A DNA stretch of 64,000 nucleotides, from positions 2,294,001 to 2,358,000 of the forward strand of contig NZ_CP170642.1 of the NCBI RefSeq assembly GCF_042926695.1. Reading direction: 5' to 3'. This DNA is from Lonepinella koalarum. Its GTDB lineage: Bacteria > Pseudomonadota > Gammaproteobacteria > Enterobacterales > Pasteurellaceae. Numbering within the stretch: the first letter of the stretch is position 1; each line of letters opens with the position of its first letter. The notes under the pieces were generated by a model. The model had not been told where the DNA came from and searched no databases. It saw only the letters and a program-made list of their open reading frames with translations. The position numbers and the translations under genes are program-made. Below are positions 33,844 to 42,265 of the stretch, piece after piece.

Positions 33844-34932
33844 TTAATCCTGTAATGCACCGCTATTAAAAGTCGGCAAGCCGAGTGTTTTTAAGCTATC
33901 ACGATAGATTCCCAATAAGTCTTTTTCCGTAATTTTCTGTAATTCTTCTAAAGGCTTATCTAAAGCGGAAACGCTTTGCAATTTAATATCTGTAGGTCCA
34001 CTTTCCCATAACGCAATTTCAAATAAGGTTTGTCCACGTCTAACATGGCTTCCAGAACTAATCAAAACGGCGTTTTTTATATGGTGTTTAGCAAGGGCAT
34101 AGCGAGAAAAAAGGGCATTATCAACGGAAGACGTTGCATAATTATCTGCATAGATTTGTTTTTCAGGTATGCCTTTACTAATTAACCACTGTTTCATCAA
34201 ATCACCTTCGGTATGATTATTTTGTGGTACACCACCAGTCACAATAATTAAACTCTGTGGATTTTGCTTCGCTAATTCAAGGGTTTTTTCTAGTCGCTGA
34301 ATAAGAATATCGTGCATTGAACCATCAGGATTGAGTGCATAGCCCAAGGTAATTATGGCTGAATCGTCTCCTAAAGAGTTATCTAATTTATCTACAATAG
34401 GCTGATTTGCATTATGATCAATTAATGCAAAAACTTTCGCTAACAAACTGGCTTTTTCGGGGGATAATTGTTTAAGGCGTGCAAAATATTTTTCACTTTC
34501 CGTTTTATTTTGTTTAAAACGATACCAACTAGCAAGATAAATATGCGCTTTCACATCATCAGGCGCAATGGTTAATACTTTCTTATACAAAGGGATTGCT
34601 TTATCTACATTGCCATTATAAATATTCGCATTTGCCGCACCGAATAGAAAATCAACTCGGTAAGGTTCTAATTCGTACGCTTGCAATAATAGCTCAGCTA
34701 TTCTTTCCATATTACTTGGCAATTTAGCCGTAAACCCAGCGTGAGAAACTCTCGCAGGCGACTTTTGAATATTGACAGCCTGTTCAATTAATTGATCGAC
34801 AACCTGCCGTTGTGTTATCAACTGTTGGTAATTAGCTTGTGGCTGTAAGGTTTCAATATCCGTAGTATTAGCCACAGCAGTAAGTGAGCATGTTGACAAT
34901 AATGCCACTAACAGTAGTTTGGATTTTAACAT
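33844..34932 (-). CDS. Periplasmic YdcF/DUF218-domain protein with TPR-like N-terminus
   Basis: 362 aa. Signal peptide (about 21 residues, ending AVA). Residues 60-170 contain helical repeats of TPR type (YELEPYRVDFLFGAANANIY, YKKVLTIAPDDVKAHIYLAS). Residues 190-330 are the DUF218/YdcF domain: AIITLGYALNPDGSM, IIVTGGVPQNNHTEGDLM, YADNYATSSVDNALFS and VLISSGSHVRRG, the usual order of conserved Gly, Glu/Ser/Asn and His-Arg. E. coli ElyC/YdcF relatives act in envelope polysaccharide biology; the precise activity is unknown. Single gene between the transposase scar and hicB. Confidence 0.8.
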   Translation of the reverse strand: MLKSKLLLVALLSTCSLTAVANTTDIETLQPQANYQQLITQRQVVDQLIEQAVNIQKSPARVSHAGFTAKLPSNMERIAELLLQAYELEPYRVDFLFGAANANIYNGNVDKAIPLYKKVLTIAPDDVKAHIYLASWYRFKQNKTESEKYFARLKQLSPEKASLLAKVFALIDHNANQPIVDKLDNSLGDDSAIITLGYALNPDGSMHDILIQRLEKTLELAKQNPQSLIIVTGGVPQNNHTEGDLMKQWLISKGIPEKQIYADNYATSSVDNALFSRYALAKHHIKNAVLISSGSHVRRGQTLFEIALWESGPTDIKLQSVSALDKPLEELQKITEKDLLGIYRDSLKTLGLPTFNSGALQD

Positions 34933-35004
34933 ACTATACTCCTTGTTTAATGGAAATGTTTATTAACATATTGATTACAGCTAGATTCTGCCTAACTTTA
35001 ATTA

Positions 35005-35029
35005 AAAGGTTATCACAATGATAACCTTT
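35005..35029 (-). terminator. Terminator after hicB
   Basis: A perfect ten-pair stem AAAGGTTATC / GATAACCTTT with loop ACAAT, 43 bases after the HicB stop. On the minus strand the stem ends with TTTAAT. Confidence 0.7.
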
Positions 35030-35072
35030 ATTTCAATCCTATTTAAGACTATCGTCAAATGCTAGGCGATGT

Positions 35073-35420
35073 TTACAACCGAGCAGAATGTCGCACTTCA
35101 TTTTCAATGGCTTGGCTAATTACGGCATTAAGTGCAACGCCTTGTTTAGCAGCAATAAAGGCTACTTTTTGGTGTAAATCAGGGGAAATTCTGACGTTAA
35201 ATTTACCATTAAATGATTTTAATGGTTGAATATTTTGCGTTTGGCAAAGCTCAAGATAATCATCCACTGCGAGTTGAAATTCTTGACGTAATTCTTCTAA
35301 ATCTCGCCCTTCATAAGTGACTAACCCATTGATATATAATAATTTACCATAAAGCACATTATCATCTAAAGAAAATTCAATACTACCGATAAAACCTTTA
35401 TATTCAAGTACTTTTTCCAT
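35073..35420 (-). CDS. hicB: HicB-family antitoxin
   Basis: 115 aa. Residues 1-60 are the degenerate RNase-H-like HicB fold (LEYKGFIGSIEFSLDDNVLYGKLL, LVTYEGRDLEELRQEFQLAVDDYL). Residues 70-115 are a ribbon-helix-helix DNA-binding tail: FNVRISPDLHQKVAFIAAKQG and LNAVISQAIENEV. HicB normally blocks the HicA mRNA interferase encoded upstream. Here the upstream partner survives only as a C-terminal fragment (35429-35578), eight bases away, so the antitoxin appears to be orphaned. GGAAAT precedes ATG. Confidence 0.85.
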   Translation of the reverse strand: MEKVLEYKGFIGSIEFSLDDNVLYGKLLYINGLVTYEGRDLEELRQEFQLAVDDYLELCQTQNIQPLKSFNGKFNVRISPDLHQKVAFIAAKQGVALNAVISQAIENEVRHSARL

Positions 35421-35428
35421 ATTTCCGC

Positions 35429-35578
35429 CTAATTTAGTTTTAATTCGTCTAAGGCAATTTTAACTTGCTCAACAACATATAATTTCAATTCATTACCAGG
35501 GTGTGGTTTATGCAAACTAATGGGATATTGTAATTCAGGAAAGTCTACAAAAGGTTTGATTAACCAAAAGAAATGCCG
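35429..35578 (-). pseudogene. C-terminal remnant of a HicA-type toxin
   Basis: The minus-strand frame ending at 35429 reads ISLHKPHPGNELKLYVVEQV and then KIALDELKLN. The HKPHP stretch followed by a helix resembles the FHRPHP-containing end of HicA-like toxins encoded next to HicB. The N-terminal half has no start codon and no likeness; its place is taken by the inverted repeat at 35575. The toxin is therefore likely inactive. The likeness is short, so the call is tentative. Confidence 0.45.
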
Positions 35579-35603
35579 TATTCTAAACGAGTTAGAATAC
35601 GGC
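35575..35603. repeat. Perfect 12-base inverted repeat
   Basis: GCCGTATTCTAA, loop ACGAG, TTAGAATACGGC. No T run follows on either strand. It sits exactly at the break point of the hicA remnant and 99 bases before the Abi gene, so it may be a recombination end, an operator, or an mRNA hairpin. Nothing else is seen in 35604-35701. Confidence 0.6.
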
Positions 35604-35701
35604 CAATTCGGTTAGGACAGGGGGCCCAGCTTGAATATAAATTCTGCCTTCTTCACACCTATCCAACGATTGGATTATATCAATAGAGAGATTGACTTTC
35701 A

Positions 35702-36403
35702 ATGATAACCAATAGAAAACTTGAAAAATATTTATCATCGGCAAGAATAAATGCCTATCGTCAATTTCTTCTTAACTTGGGAATAAAAGAAGATGAGATA
35801 GATTGCAAAATTCGTGAGTTATATATATGGAACATTCAGACAAGCAGTGCATTTCTAGAATTTTTTAGTTTTTACGAAGTCGCACTAAGAAATGCTATTT
35901 TGTTTTGCGTTGAACACATTCATCGTTATTCCCTTTTAGACAGTCGCTTTATCCAATCCTTGCCACTAAAACATAGAACAAATTTATTAAATATAATTAA
36001 TGATATATCAGGCGAAAACTATGAATATCAACATAACAGACCACTCAAAATTGATACATCAAAAGTCAATATAAATACTGTTATTGCAAAATTGAATTTT
36101 CATTTTTGGGAGTTTTTACTAAGCAGTTCGTATTCATCAAGATATTTAACCCATCATTACAGAAAAAGTTTTAAAAATGCAAAATCCGCACTCAAAATAA
36201 AACAAATCCATCGTATTACCGCTGAAATTCGTGAACTCCGCAACCGAGTTTGCCATAATGAACCTATATTCAAAAAGCCTTATTTAAAAAGATTATATTT
36301 CAAAGCTCTTATTGTATTAAAACTTATTGATGAAGAACTCTCCGTTTTTGTTGCATTAAATACTGGACGGTTGAATGAAGAATTGAATAGAAAATGGTAT
36401 TGA
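35702..36403 (+). CDS. Abi-family (AbiD/F-like) protein with HEPN motif
   Basis: 233 aa, all helical, no signal peptide. It has the layout of Abi_2 abortive-infection proteins: an N-terminal KYLSSARINAYRQF segment, FFSFYEVALRNAIL, and the HEPN RNase motif RNRVCHNEPI (RxxxxH) at about residues 180-190. Such proteins are thought to be RNases that respond to phage. The gene stands alone, very AT-rich, in the scar between modules A and B, and is probably acquired. The bidirectional terminator at 36405 closes it. Confidence 0.75.
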   Translation: MITNRKLEKYLSSARINAYRQFLLNLGIKEDEIDCKIRELYIWNIQTSSAFLEFFSFYEVALRNAILFCVEHIHRYSLLDSRFIQSLPLKHRTNLLNIINDISGENYEYQHNRPLKIDTSKVNINTVIAKLNFHFWEFLLSSSYSSRYLTHHYRKSFKNAKSALKIKQIHRITAEIRELRNRVCHNEPIFKKPYLKRLYFKALIVLKLIDEELSVFVALNTGRLNEELNRKWY

Positions 36404-36404
36404 T

Positions 36405-36430
36405 AAAAGGTGACCACTACGATCACCTTT
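36405..36430. terminator. Bidirectional terminator between Abi gene and yhcH
   Basis: AAAGGTGA (36406-36413) pairs with TCACCTTT (36423-36430). It sits between convergent genes, 2 bases after the Abi stop and 10 bases after the yhcH stop, with A/T runs on both sides. Confidence 0.75.
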
Positions 36431-36439
36431 ATTCCAAGC

Positions 36440-36907
36440 CTATTTCACCAACCCTTTTGGCACTTTAAACACTGCCTTACGAACAGTCTTTGGCTCATTC
36501 ACCATGCACAACGCTTGATGTGGCTCACCTGGGTAGAAAATTGCAAAATCCCCTGCTTTTAAATGAATTTCATTGTTCAGTTGTGGATTTTCTAGCAAGT
36601 AAAAATCGGGCTTTTTCTCTGGCAATGGGCTATTAATCACATTTTCTAATTGGTAGCCAATAATTTCTTCGCCATTCAATACCACCTGAATATCCAAATA
36701 TTCCTTGTGATATTCGGTATGGCGGGCTGATTTCGGTGATGTTTGAAAATCACCGACCGTATAAAACCACGATTCCCCTTGTTTTTGATATTTTCCGTCT
36801 GCCAATTTAACTAAGTTAGAAAAACTCACTTCGGGTTCGGCTAATATGTTAGCTAATTCAACAGGCAAAGATGCCAACGCTAATTGATTTAAATTTCCAG
36901 CAATCAT
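36440..36907 (-). CDS. YhcH/YjgK/YiaL-family protein, probable sugar-acid anomerase
   Basis: 155 aa cupin-like protein. Family marks: ESWFYTVGDF, the EYHKEYLDIQVVL metal-site stretch, FAIFYPGEPHQALCM with a second His, and the ending VRKAVFKVPKG. E. coli YhcH (NanQ) opens or mutarotates N-acetylneuraminate; YiaL and YjgK sit in other sugar-acid operons. Last gene of the eight-gene module B operon, two bases after the sialidase-fold gene, so it likely acts on the ulosonic acid that enzyme releases. AAGGAA precedes ATG. Confidence 0.85.
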   Translation of the reverse strand: MIAGNLNQLALASLPVELANILAEPEVSFSNLVKLADGKYQKQGESWFYTVGDFQTSPKSARHTEYHKEYLDIQVVLNGEEIIGYQLENVINSPLPEKKPDFYLLENPQLNNEIHLKAGDFAIFYPGEPHQALCMVNEPKTVRKAVFKVPKGLVK

Positions 36908-36909
36908 GG

Positions 36910-38088
36910 TTATTCCTTAACTAAATTCACGTCTGTAATGCGGATATATTTAATCGCTTGGCGGAAATAAGTGTAGCTAATATGAATCGTGCCGTTTTGT
37001 CCTTGAATAATACTTGGGTACGAAAATTCCCGATTAATTTTTTGTTGGGAATTATTGCTCATACAATAACCATCACCTTCATCAAGGTTTTTCACCACTT
37101 GCCAAGTTAAGCCTAAGTCTGGCGAAATAGCTAAACTCATTGGGGCTCGTGGAGCTCCCCAAAATGCGGTTTTGCCGTGTTTGGTTTGATTCATCACCAC
37201 TTTGTCGTCTGCGGATTCATCTTCAATTTCATCATAAAGCGATGTTCTGCGTTCTGTGGCATCTAACTGACTAGAATTATTGAACACTAACGCCAAATCG
37301 CCGTTAGATAAAGTCGTTACTTGAATAGATGAATTATTATTAGGCAATGTGGTTGGTACAGGATCTGACCAAGTATTACCATTGTCATCAGACACACTGC
37401 GATAAATATGATCCGCCCAACGGCTACGGAATAACGCAATCAGCGATCCATTTTTTGCCAAGGTGATATTCATGTGAACGCAACCTACGCTATTTGGCAC
37501 GATGACATCTCGCCATGTTTTGCCCAAATCTGACGAAATTTTCACCGCACTATAATCGTTATTGCCGACCCATTTTTCCCCTTGTTCAACCACGCAATAA
37601 AACACAGGCAACAACCAATCGCCATTGTTTAATACTACTATCGGTTGACGAACAAATGTGCCAGCCTGATTTAATAGGGTTTCAATGTTTCCCCAAGTTA
37701 CGCCAAAATCATTAGATTTTCGGCATCTCACAATAGCCGTATCTTGATTGCCGGAAATTTGTGCAGTCCAAAGTAACCATAACACATTATCGGGAGCAAG
37801 AAATAAAATCGGGTTTTGCTCAGAACGAGTAGGATCATCAGACAATTTTTGTGGGGTTGACCACTGTTTGCTATCTTTTTCTAAACGAGCAAGATAAATG
37901 GAAATATCTGCCACACCTTCTTGCGTGCCACCAAACCAAGTGCAAAGTAAATCGCCGTTTGGCAATTCAAACAAGTTGGATGCGTGGTTTTGTGGACAGA
38001 GTACAGGGATCATGGCTGTACTGATATATTCATTAATGGCATTCACTTTGCCGTCAGCGACAACGTCGTTATTTGTTGTTAATGTCAT
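36910..38088 (-). CDS. Cytosolic sialidase-fold hydrolase (BNR/Asp-box family), module B
   Basis: 392 aa without a signal peptide. PF13088-type pattern: PQNHASNLFELPNGDLLCTWF then GGTQEGVADISIY. Asp-boxes at SNDFGVTW, SSDLGKTW, SDDNGNTW and SPDLGLTW give a six-bladed propeller. ALFRSRWADHIYRS, LPNNNSSIQV and REFSYPSII match the module A paralogue at 26636, but this copy is about 45 residues longer (insert near residues 280-300). No sialic-acid genes accompany it. GH33-type enzymes acting on Dha are known from RG-II degraders, and the rest of the operon fits that substrate (inference). Tight spacing: 18 bases after TRAP, 2 before yhcH. Confidence 0.78.
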   Translation of the reverse strand: MTLTTNNDVVADGKVNAINEYISTAMIPVLCPQNHASNLFELPNGDLLCTWFGGTQEGVADISIYLARLEKDSKQWSTPQKLSDDPTRSEQNPILFLAPDNVLWLLWTAQISGNQDTAIVRCRKSNDFGVTWGNIETLLNQAGTFVRQPIVVLNNGDWLLPVFYCVVEQGEKWVGNNDYSAVKISSDLGKTWRDVIVPNSVGCVHMNITLAKNGSLIALFRSRWADHIYRSVSDDNGNTWSDPVPTTLPNNNSSIQVTTLSNGDLALVFNNSSQLDATERRTSLYDEIEDESADDKVVMNQTKHGKTAFWGAPRAPMSLAISPDLGLTWQVVKNLDEGDGYCMSNNSQQKINREFSYPSIIQGQNGTIHISYTYFRQAIKYIRITDVNLVKE

Positions 38089-38106
38089 TGTTATTCTTCC
38101 TTTTTA

Positions 38107-39984
38107 TTATGCTTGAGCGAGTTTATTTTTAACTGAGCCTGATTTCCAACACCAAGCAATCATCACAGCGGCGACACCTAAGAAAACAAACCAAAGTAGC
38201 GTGTTAGATTTTTCTAGTACAATACCTAAACTGATGGCTAAGAAAATGATTCTTTCGACCCAGTTGAGATTTTTCTTGAGCCAGCCTTGTAGGAATACCG
38301 CCCAACAGAATGTGGCAACGAGCATACCTGCAAAGGCAATCATAATCGCCCCGATACTGCCTTTCCATAACACCACGGGATCGCTGATAAAGCTAAATGG
38401 AATTAAGAAAATCACCAGTGCGTATGAGAAAGCAATAAAACCTGTTTTTGATGAATCACTGTTGGCAATGGCTGCGGCAGCATAAGAACAAAGTGCCACA
38501 GGTGGAGTTACCATTGAAAGTACGCAGTAATACATAATAAACATATTGGCGGCTAATTTATCAATCCCCATATCCGTTAAGGCGGGAGCAAAAATAATCG
38601 CACCAATAATATAGGCTGCCACAGTCGGTAAGCCCATACCCATAATGATACAACCAAGAATCACCATAAGTAGGGATAAATACAGATTGCCTGTCCCCAC
38701 ATCGCTTAAAATCTCAACGAATTTAAAAGCAAGGTTAGATTGAGTTGCCACCACCATAATAATCCCAACTGATGCCAACGGCACAGATACCCACGCCATT
38801 TGTTTGGCGGTATCAATTAGCATTGGATAAATTTCTTTGAGATTATAACGTGTATTTTTGCGTAACAAAGGGGCAAGCAAAGCGATCACTGCTCCCACAA
38901 AGGCAGCATAGGGAGCGGAATAACCAGCCACTAATGCCACCACTAATAACAATGGTGAAAACAGTAAATGGATTCTTGGCATAATCGGCTCAATCACCAA
39001 ATCTTTAGCATTGATATTACCTACGCCTGTTTTTCTCGCTCGTAAATCCACAATAACGAATAAAGCAAAGTAAAAGGCAACAGCAGGAATTAAGCCAGCA
39101 GCGGCAATTTCGACGTAAGGAATCCCTAACATATCCGCCATCACGAAAGCGGCAATACCCATAACGGGTGGCATTAATTGTCCGCCAGTGGAAGCAATGG
39201 CTTCGGTAGCAGCAGCTTGTTCTTTGGTGTAGCCTGAGCGTTGCATAATCGGAATGGTGAGTACGCCCGTAGATGTGGTATTAGCTACTGCAGAACCGCT
39301 GACCATACCAAATAAGGCTGAACCCAATAGGGACATTTTCGCTGATCCGCCTGTTAAACGAGCTGTCGCTTTCATGGCTAAATCAATAAATACTGAACCA
39401 CCGCCCGTCATGGTAAATACACAACCAAACAACACGAAATAGAATACAAAGTTTATGGCGGTACTTGCCGTGATCCCAAAGATCCCTTCGGTTTGCATGC
39501 TGATTAATTCTGCCATCGTGTCCAGTGAAAAGCCTTCAAAGGCTGTCCATCCAGGGAAATAAGGACCGAAAAATCCATAAAGAACAAAAACAATCACCAC
39601 GGAAAGCAAGGAAAATCCCACAGATCGTCTGACGGCTTCAAACAGCATTAAAAGTCCTGCTACAAAAGCGAATTTATCAGCAAACAATACATCATCAATC
39701 ATTTCAAGACGAGATTCTAATCTTGCCGTAGAAGTGTAATAATGGTAACAAATATAAAGCGTTACCCCAATACAACATAAATCAATCGCTCGGCTTAACC
39801 AAGGTAATTTGTCATCTTTAAATGTCAAAGGCTGAAAGCAAAACACCAGCGCCGTTGCCATATAAACATGGACACTGGCAGCCATTAACGGCGACATGGG
39901 GGCAAAAAATTGCTGTAATAAAAAGGCAATATAACCGATGCCCAGCACAGCAGAAAGCAATTTTAAGAAATTAGCGTATGTCAT
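38107..39984 (-). CDS. TRAP transporter fused membrane protein (TAXI-type DctQM)
   Basis: 625 aa with about 16 membrane segments. The first 130 residues are the small DctQ-like part; the rest is DctM. The DctM hallmark GSALFGMVSGSAVANTTSTG at about residues 230-250 and the second repeat GMGLPTVAAYIIGA are clear. Fused DctQM proteins work with TAXI binding proteins, as here (the next gene upstream). Imports organic or sugar acids with sodium across the inner membrane. Confidence 0.93.
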   Translation of the reverse strand: MTYANFLKLLSAVLGIGYIAFLLQQFFAPMSPLMAASVHVYMATALVFCFQPLTFKDDKLPWLSRAIDLCCIGVTLYICYHYYTSTARLESRLEMIDDVLFADKFAFVAGLLMLFEAVRRSVGFSLLSVVIVFVLYGFFGPYFPGWTAFEGFSLDTMAELISMQTEGIFGITASTAINFVFYFVLFGCVFTMTGGGSVFIDLAMKATARLTGGSAKMSLLGSALFGMVSGSAVANTTSTGVLTIPIMQRSGYTKEQAAATEAIASTGGQLMPPVMGIAAFVMADMLGIPYVEIAAAGLIPAVAFYFALFVIVDLRARKTGVGNINAKDLVIEPIMPRIHLLFSPLLLVVALVAGYSAPYAAFVGAVIALLAPLLRKNTRYNLKEIYPMLIDTAKQMAWVSVPLASVGIIMVVATQSNLAFKFVEILSDVGTGNLYLSLLMVILGCIIMGMGLPTVAAYIIGAIIFAPALTDMGIDKLAANMFIMYYCVLSMVTPPVALCSYAAAAIANSDSSKTGFIAFSYALVIFLIPFSFISDPVVLWKGSIGAIMIAFAGMLVATFCWAVFLQGWLKKNLNWVERIIFLAISLGIVLEKSNTLLWFVFLGVAAVMIAWCWKSGSVKNKLAQA

Positions 39985-40068
39985 AGAAATACCCTTTATT
40001 TACTTATGTGAGATGTGGGCGTAATGGCAACCAAAAATAGATGCCATTACGCTAGAGATTGCAAGGGG

Positions 40069-41058
40069 TTATTTGATCCAACCTTGCTCACGGAAATATT
40101 TTGCTGCTCCTGGGTGGAGTTCAAAAATACCTGCGTTTTTGACAATATCTTCTGGTTTCCAGAACGCAAGTGGTGGGTGAGTTTCTTTAAGTTTAGCTTG
40201 ATTTTCCACTAAGGCTTTAGTGACTTGGTAAACCGTGTTTTCATCTTCTTTCGCATGTGTCACAAATACGGTGGCACTCACTGGATTGATGTAATCTGCG
40301 GTTTGACCACGATAAGTATCCGCTGGCATTGTTCCTGTTGGCAAGCCCAATTTGGCTAAATCATCAAGCACTTTTTGTGGATAAGGAATATACACCATAT
40401 CATTGGTTAAAGTGATTTCCGTTAAGTTCGGGTGCATCGCTGGCACGTTATCAATATACACATCAATGGTATTATCACGCAACATTTGGCTAGCTTGTCC
40501 GCTACTGATTTGTACCACTTTGCCTTTGGCTTTCATGGTTTCAAAATCTGTGCCTAGGGATTTAAAAATAAAATCTACAATAATTGGCACTTGTGAACCT
40601 GTTGGTTTGGTGGCAATCACCACTTTATCCGCATTAACAATTTTCTCTAAGCTGTCATTGCCGGTGGATTCTACCCAAGATTTACGAGCCACTACAATCG
40701 TATGCCCTTCTTGCATACCGTCAAAGATTAAACGCAAATCTTTGTTGGGTTTGCCTTCATATAATTCGGTAATACCATCTCTTGCCCACACGATGGCATT
40801 AGATGTGGCAAAACCAAAATCTGCTTTGGCATCATTCACTACCACAGGATTGGTCATACCACCTCCACGTGGAATCACTTTTAATTTAAATTCATTGTTG
40901 GTTGCTTCAGGAATTAAACGGCTGAATGTGGTGGCATAAGTGTACCAACCATTGCCCGGTGGCTGACTAATCAAACTGCTCTCAACATTAGCGGAAACGC
41001 TGGCAGAAAACACCAGAGTAGAGAAAAGTACTTTTAAAGTGCGGTTAAATTTACGCAT
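40069..41058 (-). CDS. TAXI-family TRAP solute-binding protein
   Basis: 329 aa from ATG 41058, chosen for GAGAGG upstream and because it avoids the 8-base overlap with the ADH gene caused by the longer frame (41094). Signal peptide of about 24 residues ending SASVSA. TAXI pattern: GNGWYTYATTFSRLI, VIPRGGGMTNPVVVNDAKADFGFATSN, and a C-terminal HPGAAKYFREQGW. It is the periplasmic receptor of the transporter encoded downstream. TAXI receptors bind carboxylates; the ligand here is probably an acidic sugar or its glycoside. Confidence 0.92.
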   Translation of the reverse strand: MRKFNRTLKVLFSTLVFSASVSANVESSLISQPPGNGWYTYATTFSRLIPEATNNEFKLKVIPRGGGMTNPVVVNDAKADFGFATSNAIVWARDGITELYEGKPNKDLRLIFDGMQEGHTIVVARKSWVESTGNDSLEKIVNADKVVIATKPTGSQVPIIVDFIFKSLGTDFETMKAKGKVVQISSGQASQMLRDNTIDVYIDNVPAMHPNLTEITLTNDMVYIPYPQKVLDDLAKLGLPTGTMPADTYRGQTADYINPVSATVFVTHAKEDENTVYQVTKALVENQAKLKETHPPLAFWKPEDIVKNAGIFELHPGAAKYFREQGWIK

Positions 41059-41086
41059 ATTTTTGATCCTCTCATTTGTGGTTTGG

Positions 41087-42253
41087 TTATGCAATTAATT
41101 TGCGATAAATGGTTTTTATATCATCTTTATTCATTGGTTTTGGGTTGTTATCTAACAATCTTTTCACGCTTAATGCTGCTTCGGATAATTCATCTAACAC
41201 ATCTTCATTAATGCCAACGGCGGTTAAATCGCACTTAATCTCAAGATCACGAATTAACGCATAAAGCTCATCAATCATTTTTTCTGCTGCTTGTCGCAAG
41301 GTCAGTCCTTGTACATCTAATCCCATAGCAAACGCCACATTGGCAAATTTTTCTTCACACACAGGCAAATTAAATTTCATTACGTCAGGCAATAAAATGG
41401 CATTAGATAAGCCGTGTGGTATATGATATTTTCCGCCTAACGGATAAGATAAAGCATGGACGGCAACGGTGCTGGATGTGGCAATACAAGCTCCACCTAA
41501 AAACGAACCTAGCAACATATTTTCACGAGCTTGAATATCTGTTCCGTGGTTAAATGCGGTGCGAATATTTTTGGTGATTAATTCCACCGCTTTCAAAGCG
41601 AACATCTCGCTAAATGGCGATGATTTTTTGGAAATGTAACACTCAATCGCATGGCATAAGGCATCAATTCCAGTGTTTGCGGTAATATGTTTTGGCAAAC
41701 TGAGCGTTAATTCCGCATCTAAGATCACCGCACTTGCCACCAATTTTTCATCGACTACGCCAATTTTGAGCTCACGTTCTGTATCCAACACAATAGAATT
41801 TTGTGTCGCTTCCGAACCCGTGCCAGATGTGGTTGGGATCATCAAAGTTGGCAAACTGCGATGAACAAATTTTTTCGTTCCAGAAGTGACTTCCGTTAAT
41901 GCAATGTCTTTATTATTCAACATTAACGCAACTAATTTAGCGGTATCCATCGCACTGCCGCCGCCCAATCCAATCACAGCTTCAGCATTGCATTTGACGG
42001 ATTGCTCAAAAATCTCATTCACAGCGGAAATTGGCGGTTCAGGTGGCACATTGCTAATAATATGCACGCCAATACCTGCCTGTTCTAACAACTGTTTTGG
42101 ATTATTGATTAACCCTGCTTTAAATACGCCTTCATCGGTAATTAATACTACATTTGTGGCGTTATAGCCTTTGATTACATCAGCAATTTGGCTAAGGCTG
42201 CCCGCACCGCCAATGACTTTGCTTGGATTAAATAAGGAATAAATCGCTGTCAT
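41087..42253 (-). CDS. Group III iron-dependent alcohol dehydrogenase, module B
   Basis: 388 aa. NAD site GLGGGSAMDTAKL (residues 95-107), PTTSGTGSEATQNSI, and the four iron ligands Asp197, His201, His266 and His280 in GIDALCHAIECY, VAVHALSYPLGG and YHIPHGLS. The family includes 4-hydroxybutyrate dehydrogenases, which reduce succinate semialdehyde, a C4 aldehyde-acid. In the proposed module B pathway this enzyme would reduce the dihydroxy analogue (threuronate) to D-threonate. The reaction is inferred. Placed between the aldolase and the TRAP genes. Confidence 0.88.
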   Translation of the reverse strand: MTAIYSLFNPSKVIGGAGSLSQIADVIKGYNATNVVLITDEGVFKAGLINNPKQLLEQAGIGVHIISNVPPEPPISAVNEIFEQSVKCNAEAVIGLGGGSAMDTAKLVALMLNNKDIALTEVTSGTKKFVHRSLPTLMIPTTSGTGSEATQNSIVLDTERELKIGVVDEKLVASAVILDAELTLSLPKHITANTGIDALCHAIECYISKKSSPFSEMFALKAVELITKNIRTAFNHGTDIQARENMLLGSFLGGACIATSSTVAVHALSYPLGGKYHIPHGLSNAILLPDVMKFNLPVCEEKFANVAFAMGLDVQGLTLRQAAEKMIDELYALIRDLEIKCDLTAVGINEDVLDELSEAALSVKRLLDNNPKPMNKDDIKTIYRKLIA

Positions 42254-42265
42254 TTTTTTCTCCGC

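Noticed and set aside
26636..38088. Reading the two sialidase-fold proteins as true sialidases for Neu5Ac scavenging
   Set aside because: No NanE, NanK, NagA, NagB or SiaPQM genes, no export signal and no FRIP motif.
40403..40939. 178-codon plus-strand frame opposite the TAXI gene
   Set aside because: Antisense shadow of a clear TAXI receptor; low-complexity hydrophobic text with no domain.
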